From: Sulfuricurvum sp. IAE1
Lineage (GTDB): Bacteria > Campylobacterota > Campylobacteria > Campylobacterales > Sulfurimonadaceae
Direction of reading: 5' to 3'
Length of the DNA: 10,534 nucleotides
Assembly: GCA_945867285.1 (NCBI GenBank)
Contig: CAMBHX010000052.1
Location: forward strand, 1-10,534
How positions within the stretch are numbered: the stretch's first letter is position 1; each line of letters begins with the position of its first letter. Shown piece after piece: positions 6,021 to 10,534 of this stretch. The notes below the pieces were generated by a model that saw nothing but the letters and a program-made list of their open reading frames with translations, did no database searches and was not told the origin of the DNA. A program made the translations under genes and the position numbers.

Positions 6021-6646
6021 TAGCATCCCTTTTTTTCCATCAAAAACCACGTTATATCACCTTGCATAAAGACTGGATCCCGATGATAGACAAAACCATA
6101 ATTTACCAGCTCTAGATCAGGATAAAGATCTAACATTTCTCCTGCAAAATCTCTTTTATACATTTTTTCAGTATGACCACGATAATTTAATTCCATAGGG
6201 GTTGGATTATAATATTCAGCAATATAAATATATCGATTGCTTGTTTCATAGAGCTTTTGATAAACATCAGGCAGCATATCAGGGTTAATATGAATTAAAA
6301 CCCCTTTGATAAACACAAAATCATTTTGATCTTTTGGTACAAAATCAAGAATTGATTGATGATAAATGGTTAAATTTTCAATTTTTTTGAGATGTTCCAC
6401 AGCTTGAGTATTTATTTCAATTGCTGATAGATCAGCAAAAGGTAGAAGAGACTTAATGGCATGGAGATTCATCCCGATATTGGCACCAAATTCAATAATT
6501 GAACGAACTCCTCTAGTTTTATGTAATATTTGAGAAAACAATGCAGTATTGGAGGCTAATAGCTCTTTATCTTGATTTCTGCTGATGTATTCATTCCCAA
6601 ATTCACTTGCCCAAAAGTTTTCTTGTTCTGTTTTGTATTGATTCAT
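6020..6646 (-). CDS. Pseudaminic-acid-associated SAM methyltransferase
   Basis: A 208-aa class I SAM-dependent methyltransferase. The N-terminus KTEQENFWASEFGNEYISRN is characteristic of the pseudaminic acid biosynthesis-associated methylase family found in Pse/flagellar loci. The Rossmann fold shows motif I E52-F-G-A-N-I-G58, an acidic residue E77 at the end of strand 2 (LSAIEIN) for the SAM ribose, and VLIHINP (116-122) as the post-motif loop. The expected role is O- or N-methylation of a nonulosonic acid or its precursor; the methyl acceptor has not been established from sequence. A 9-bp gap separates it from the acetyltransferase stop; the ribosome binding site AAAGGA overlaps that stop. 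Its TAA overlaps the maf ATG by one base. An A7 tract lies in the last codons. Local base composition is AT-rich compared with the dehydrogenase and aminotransferase genes. Confidence 0.85.
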   Translation of the reverse strand: MNQYKTEQENFWASEFGNEYISRNQDKELLASNTALFSQILHKTRGVRSIIEFGANIGMNLHAIKSLLPFADLSAIEINTQAVEHLKKIENLTIYHQSILDFVPKDQNDFVFIKGVLIHINPDMLPDVYQKLYETSNRYIYIAEYYNPTPMELNYRGHTEKMYKRDFAGEMLDLYPDLELVNYGFVYHRDPVFMQGDITWFLMEKKGC

Positions 6647-6655
6647 TTTAATCCT

Positions 6656-7201
6656 TTAAATTTCTTGATAATACACTTGGTTGATATTTAATAGACCGTA
6701 TTCGATTATATCGGTAAATTGTCCATTTTTGAAAATCGCGTCACGCCGTATTCCTTCTTGTTCCATTCCTAATGCAAGTGCAAGGTGTTGCATTGCGATA
6801 TTTTCGCTGTGTGTGCCACAATAAATCCGATGTAATTTTAAAGTATTGAACGCATGGTTAAGTACAAGCTTTCCAGCTTCATATCCGATACCTTTTCCAT
6901 AAACAGAGGGTTCGCCGATTAAAATCGCAAACTCGGCACTACGATTTTTGGCTGAAATTTGTTGTAGTGAGATATTGCCGATATGTTGATTGTTTTGGAT
7001 TTCGCAGATGGCAAAAACTTGTATAGATGGGTTATTGGAAATGCTAGTGATGTATGCTTTTGCCATTTCACGCGTATAGAGTGCCTCACCATGAGAATTG
7101 TAGCGACATACATCTGGATCGTTAAGCCAGTTGGGATAATTTCCATCAGCATCACTGAGTTCCAGCAGACGTAAATAAATCTGATTACCTTGAAGCGTCA
7201 T
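6656..7201 (-). CDS. GNAT-family N-acetyltransferase (RimJ/RimL type)
   Basis: A 181-aa acetyl-CoA dependent N-acetyltransferase. The RimJ/RimL-like beginning (IYLRLLELSDAD) is followed by a GNAT core. Motif A, the CoA pyrophosphate loop, is Y101-G-K-G-I-G106; motif B has N134 in HSENIAMQHLALALGM and the typical end EGIRRDAIFKNG. It sits directly after the sugar aminotransferase (ATGA, 4-bp overlap), so it most likely acetylates the amino group which that enzyme installs. It could fill a role like PseH, LegH or WbpD, but sequence alone does not decide between these. GAGGAG precedes the ATG by 5 bases. A protein N-acetyltransferase role is less likely in this context. Confidence 0.85.
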   Translation of the reverse strand: MTLQGNQIYLRLLELSDADGNYPNWLNDPDVCRYNSHGEALYTREMAKAYITSISNNPSIQVFAICEIQNNQHIGNISLQQISAKNRSAEFAILIGEPSVYGKGIGYEAGKLVLNHAFNTLKLHRIYCGTHSENIAMQHLALALGMEQEGIRRDAIFKNGQFTDIIEYGLLNINQVYYQEI

Positions 7202-8499
7202 AACAGCTCCTCACGATTGTCCCAGACTTTTTGAAACGCATCTGCCACATCGTCCATGTCAGCTTTGGTCATCCCTGGACGCATAAACTCATGGGTTACC
7301 AAACGGTGAAAATGCATCTCTTCGGTTACGGGACACAATCCAGCGGGATAGGTTACGTCACTCAAGCTAAAGGGATACCCGTCACGACCAAAAGCGATAC
7401 GTTCTTGATAGAGCGGTTGGAGGTAGAGCGGTTTGACATAACCATAGCTCAATAGTACGGTAGATTCTTCTCGCAAAAGGGTCGGAGGAAGTTCGGCTTT
7501 AACGGCATCAATAAAACGATTTCGGTGCATTCCAGCTAGGCTAGAATCAAACTGTAGAGGATGAACATAAAAGACGTGCTTGGCATTGTGACGTATTTTT
7601 GTGGCCTTTATACAGGGGATTTGAGAGAGTTTTTCATTGAGGTAATGGGTATTGGCTAACCGTTGAGTTAGTAAATCTGGGAGCTTTTTGAGCTGACAGC
7701 GTGCAATGGCGGCTTCGATTTCCGTCATACGATAGTTGTAACCCACCATGTTGATGAGTTCGCTTTTGTCTTTGATGCCACGGGCGCTCAATACAGCTTC
7801 GGCGTGGTTGCGGATGAGCCGGATTTTATCGGCTAACACATCATCATCGGTGACGATGATCCCTCCCTCTCCACTGTGGATATGTTTGTGGTAATTAAGG
7901 GAATAGATCCCAATGTTCCCCAGTGTTCCGGCGAATTTATCTCCGAACATCGCTCCTGGTGCTTGGGCGGTGTCCTCAATGACAAAAAGGTTGTGTTTTT
8001 TAGCCAAAGCATTGATAGCAGGAGCATCATAGGGTTGCCCGAAGATATCTACGACGATAATTGCTTTAGTGCGGGCTGTGATTTTGGATTCGATGCTTTT
8101 GACATCCAAACAGTAGTAGTCCTCTTCGATATCGGCAAAGATAGGAATAGCCCCGTACACTAGAGCTGCTGTTGCCGAGGCACTCATAGTATAGGCACTC
8201 ACGATGACTTCATCTCCAGGAGAGATACCGCACGCTCCTACTGTAGCATAGAGACCACTGGTGGCAGAGTTGACGCTAATGGCATGTTTGGCTCCAAAAT
8301 ACGTTGCCCATTCGCTCTCCAATGCTCGAACTTCGGGCCCACCGTAAAAATCATCATGCCATGTTCCCAAAAAGGTAGAGAGTTTTCCACTGCGTAATAC
8401 CCGTAAAACAGCTTCTTCCTCTTCGATTCCAATCGTATTGTAAGCAGGAAATGGGATAGTTCGTAATTTTAAACCCCCATTGATGGCTAATTTATTCAT
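7198..8499 (-). CDS. DegT/DnrJ/EryC1/StrS-family sugar aminotransferase
   Basis: A 433-aa PLP-dependent fold-type I aminotransferase of nucleotide-sugar type. The PLP lysine is K205 in SLNYHKHIHSGEGG; D176 in VIEDTAQAPGA contacts the PLP ring nitrogen; NSATSG (77-82) is the phosphate-binding loop. The opening LAINGG resembles the branch containing AHBA synthase and scyllo-inosose aminotransferases. It is longer than most members (about 370-400 aa) because of insertions in the C-terminal half. The substrate is expected to be a keto sugar made by the preceding Gfo/Idh dehydrogenase, with glutamate or glutamine as amino donor; this is inferred from context. The ATG (AAGG 7 bases upstream) overlaps the dehydrogenase stop by 4 bp, and its own TGA overlaps the acetyltransferase ATG by 4 bp. 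Confidence 0.9.
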   Translation of the reverse strand: MNKLAINGGLKLRTIPFPAYNTIGIEEEEAVLRVLRSGKLSTFLGTWHDDFYGGPEVRALESEWATYFGAKHAISVNSATSGLYATVGACGISPGDEVIVSAYTMSASATAALVYGAIPIFADIEEDYYCLDVKSIESKITARTKAIIVVDIFGQPYDAPAINALAKKHNLFVIEDTAQAPGAMFGDKFAGTLGNIGIYSLNYHKHIHSGEGGIIVTDDDVLADKIRLIRNHAEAVLSARGIKDKSELINMVGYNYRMTEIEAAIARCQLKKLPDLLTQRLANTHYLNEKLSQIPCIKATKIRHNAKHVFYVHPLQFDSSLAGMHRNRFIDAVKAELPPTLLREESTVLLSYGYVKPLYLQPLYQERIAFGRDGYPFSLSDVTYPAGLCPVTEEMHFHRLVTHEFMRPGMTKADMDDVADAFQKVWDNREELL

Positions 8500-9455
8500 C
8501 GATATACCTTTTCCATAGTCTGAAAAATACGCTCATGAAGTTGGAGGTGTTCGTTCAAGATGGCTTTACATTTTTCATCGCTTTTGTGGATAAGAAAGAC
8601 CAAAGAGTCTAGCGCATATTTTGAGAGATTGGTGATGATAGTCTCGTGCAGTTCGAGGGTAAAATAGCCTTTGTAGAGAGGCGAGGGGACTTTGGAATAG
8701 AGCTCAATCTTTTCGCCTCCCTCCAGTATTTTGATCACTTCTGTCTCAAACCATAGCGTGAGCTCAAACAACGAATAATCAGGGGATTGAAGTACTGAAA
8801 TGGTTCCATCACCACCGTCCAAAGAGAGTCCGAATTCGCCACAAACATCACCGTGACAATGAGTAGCACTAAAAGGCTTGATGGTGTTGAGATTACCCAA
8901 AAAATGACTCAAAACTGCCAGTAGATGAGAACCGTTGTGGAGTAACCCTTTGGTGCATACCCCTTGGAAACCGAGGTTTTTCCCGAAATCCCCTTTTTGA
9001 ATCCGTTTTGCTAGAGCGATAAAGGCGGGATTGTATCGGCGCATGAGATTGATAAGGATTTTCTTCTTGCTGTTTTTAAGGAGCATTTGGAGACTGGAGA
9101 GTTCTTCTTTGGTAGCTACAACCGGTTTTTCGCATAAAATCATTGTGCAGTCGTCACGACGCATTAGCGTGGAGAGGTGCGAAAAATGGGCGCTTGTGAT
9201 AGAGGCAATAGACGCTATATCATAGTGTTCATCAAGCGGGAGTTCATCAATGGAGAAATAGCGCTCAACCTCACCCCATCGCTCCATGAAAGCAAAGACG
9301 TTGAGTTCGTTTGGCTCGCAGATGGCAGCCAGTTGTGTTTTGGGGCATTGTGTGTAGGCGTGGGCATGGGAGGCAATGTTTTTGGATGTTGGGTCGTCGA
9401 TGAGTCCACCAATACTGCCTGCTCCGATGATAAGTGCTTTGAGAGGTTGTGCCAT
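8496..9455 (-). CDS. Gfo/Idh/MocA-family NAD(P)-dependent oxidoreductase
   Basis: A 319-aa dehydrogenase. The N-terminal Rossmann domain has G11-A-G-S-I-G-G17 for the dinucleotide, the family motif C108-E-K-P111 after strand 5, and H177 in GSHLLAVL, the position of the catalytic histidine. The C-terminal half is the alpha/beta substrate domain. Members oxidise a sugar hydroxyl (often C3 of a nucleotide sugar, as in WbpB/WlbA) to a ketone. The aminotransferase and acetyltransferase that follow form the classical order for converting OH to NHAc. The start ATG abuts the stop of the upstream gene (TAAATG) with no gap. The substrate is unknown. Confidence 0.88.
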   Translation of the reverse strand: MAQPLKALIIGAGSIGGLIDDPTSKNIASHAHAYTQCPKTQLAAICEPNELNVFAFMERWGEVERYFSIDELPLDEHYDIASIASITSAHFSHLSTLMRRDDCTMILCEKPVVATKEELSSLQMLLKNSKKKILINLMRRYNPAFIALAKRIQKGDFGKNLGFQGVCTKGLLHNGSHLLAVLSHFLGNLNTIKPFSATHCHGDVCGEFGLSLDGGDGTISVLQSPDYSLFELTLWFETEVIKILEGGEKIELYSKVPSPLYKGYFTLELHETIITNLSKYALDSLVFLIHKSDEKCKAILNEHLQLHERIFQTMEKVYR

Positions 9456-10451
9456 TTAGCTCTTGCCTATAACCGTTTGTAAGAATAAAGCAAAATTCAT
9501 ACCGAAATCATCGATTGTGATTACGCACGGGGTGAGCGTTGAAATTTTTTGTGGTGAGAGGGTGCGAAACTGTAGATGTTTTGGGAGTGGGAGTAGAAAT
9601 TCTCTGGATTGGCTTGGAAGATAAGAGAGTACTGTTTTGCCCATGAGTGCTGCGGTATAGAGTGCCATCGTATCAAAGCCTATGATGATGTGTGCACTTT
9701 GCAGTTGAGAGATTAAATCAAAGGTTTTAGCATCGTTGATTTGAATGCGGATATGGGGATATTTTTTGGTAATTTTTTTAAAGCCAGCTCCGGTTTCACT
9801 AGGATGCAGACGAATAGTAAGACCTGCGCAACCAAAATTTTCAAAGTTTTGTAGGATATCTTCCAGTGCACTGTATTGAGTAAATCCCCAATAATTTTCA
9901 TTTCCATAAGTAGCCTTGGCAACCGCATCGGTGGGTTCGCTCAAAAAGAGGAGATTTTGGTTTGGGGTGATGGTTTTGGTTGAGGCATCTTTGATGAGTT
10001 TTTGGAGATAGAGGTTGGGGAGGGATATGGGATTGGGAAGTTGCAATGAGGTTGCAAGCATAAGCGCTTTTTCATCATGAACCGCCGTAAAATCACCACA
10101 ATTTGTTTCCCATCCATCTTTGGGGTAGCCAAAGCGTTCTCGATAGTTGCTCCAGTGATCCAAAAAGGCAACGGTAGGGATGCAGTGCTTTTTGCAGTGT
10201 TCTACAAAGGGGCGTTCTATTTTATCTTGCCACCCCGTTCCAAAAAATAGCGCATCGGGTTTGAGTATTTCAAGTGGCATGCCACCATCGCTAATAGGAG
10301 AAAATGAGAGGTTAAGACGCTGGCAAATGTGTGCCATCGGGCTATTAGGGAGTGCAAAAATGTGCCACTGAACATCATCTAGATGGTGAGATATTAGAGC
10401 ACATAAGAGTTCGCTAGAGCCTGCATCATGGGAAACAACGGCGATGTTCAC
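9456..10451 (-). CDS. Uncharacterised GT-B-like protein of nonulosonate locus
   Basis: A 331-aa soluble protein that I do not recognise as a named family. Visible features are the start MNIAVVSHDAGSSELL, typical of a first Rossmann strand and glycine-rich loop; FLDHWSNYRERFG (about 96-108); RLHPSETG (about 214-221); and GFDTMALYTAALMGKTV (about 258-274). Two Rossmann-like halves with a late HP motif and a Gly-rich strand-helix resemble GT-B enzymes such as polysialyltransferase-like or epimerase-like proteins. It has no signal peptide or membrane segment. I chose the GTG at 10451 because it overlaps the upstream stop by 4 bp (GTGA) and has GGGAG 8 bases before it; a GTG 15 bases earlier is the alternative. 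Its position between the synthase and the Gfo/Idh gene suggests a role in making or transferring the sugar. Confidence 0.75.
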   Translation of the reverse strand: MNIAVVSHDAGSSELLCALISHHLDDVQWHIFALPNSPMAHICQRLNLSFSPISDGGMPLEILKPDALFFGTGWQDKIERPFVEHCKKHCIPTVAFLDHWSNYRERFGYPKDGWETNCGDFTAVHDEKALMLATSLQLPNPISLPNLYLQKLIKDASTKTITPNQNLLFLSEPTDAVAKATYGNENYWGFTQYSALEDILQNFENFGCAGLTIRLHPSETGAGFKKITKKYPHIRIQINDAKTFDLISQLQSAHIIIGFDTMALYTAALMGKTVLSYLPSQSREFLLPLPKHLQFRTLSPQKISTLTPCVITIDDFGMNFALFLQTVIGKS

Positions 10452-10534
10452 CCTATTAGCTCCCACTGCATCGGTGTCCCTTTTGGGAGATCTGTTTTGA
10501 ACGTTTTTCCTAAAATCTCACTCAAATATTTAGG
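10448..10534 (-). CDS. NeuB/PseI-family nonulosonic acid synthase, 3' end (partial)
   Basis: The last 28 codons of a gene entering from the right edge, ending in TGA at 10448. The peptide PKYLSEILGKTFKTDLPKG followed by TPMQWELIG has the form of the C-terminal SAF (antifreeze-like) domain end of sialic-acid synthase family enzymes, closest in my reading to pseudaminic acid synthase PseI. That enzyme condenses PEP with a 6-deoxy diacetamido hexose. The pseudaminic-associated methyltransferase in the same operon agrees with this. With so few residues, LegI or NeuB cannot be excluded. Its stop overlaps the GTG of the next gene by 4 bp. Confidence 0.6.
   Translation of the reverse strand, partial: PKYLSEILGKTFKTDLPKGTPMQWELIG

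Noticed and set aside
6030..6036. Seven-base homopolymer as phase-variation switch for the methyltransferase or maf
   Set aside because: Slippage would change only the last few residues of the methyltransferase and leave the maf start intact. Seven bases is short compared with the G/C tracts that switch Campylobacter genes.

Overview
The window looks like chromosomal DNA from a Campylobacterota (epsilonproteobacterial) species. The flagellin N-terminus has the epsilon form (MGFRINTNVAAMNAH; DTIKTKSIQAGSDG in the D1 region that other flagellins use for TLR5 contact). A sigma-54 type promoter precedes the flagellin. A Maf flagellin glycosyltransferase and nonulosonic-acid (pseudaminic-type) genes lie close to tandem flagellin genes. 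The genus (for example Sulfuricurvum, Sulfurimonas or Sulfurospirillum) cannot be fixed from sequence reading alone.

Left part, + strand (1-2815): the 3' end of one flagellin gene, a UUCG-loop terminator, a sigma-54 promoter, and a complete unusually long flagellin (801 aa) with its own terminator. The two flagellin genes share an identical 119-bp stretch that ends abruptly, which points to gene conversion. The large flagellin carries a central domain built from hexapeptide (6-residue) units grouped into 36-residue blocks, a pattern resembling left-handed beta-helices.

Middle (2858-3690): a compact two-gene module, a minimal nucleotidyltransferase (MntA-like antitoxin) and a HEPN RNase toxin (HepT-like) with the complete RX4HXY motif, overlapping by 4 bp. 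It is followed on the - strand by a decayed duplicate of the 3' end of a maf gene (3672 to about 3995).

Right part, - strand (10534 down to 4020): one tightly packed operon. In transcription order it holds the 3' end of a NeuB/PseI-family synthase, an uncharacterised GT-B-like protein, a Gfo/Idh/MocA dehydrogenase, a DegT-family sugar aminotransferase, a GNAT acetyltransferase, a pseudaminic-acid-associated methyltransferase and a full-length Maf. Junctions are 4-bp or 1-bp overlaps, direct abutment or a 9-bp gap, so the genes are probably co-transcribed and translationally coupled.

Taken together: the operon probably makes and tailors a nonulosonic acid, which Maf transfers to Ser/Thr of flagellin in the cytoplasm before export; the neighbouring flagellin, rich in Ser/Thr in its central domain, is the natural acceptor. 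The dehydrogenase-aminotransferase-acetyltransferase trio could add an extra acetamido group or make a second sugar; that is inference. The toxin-antitoxin pair is an unrelated accessory insertion between acceptor and glycosylation genes.
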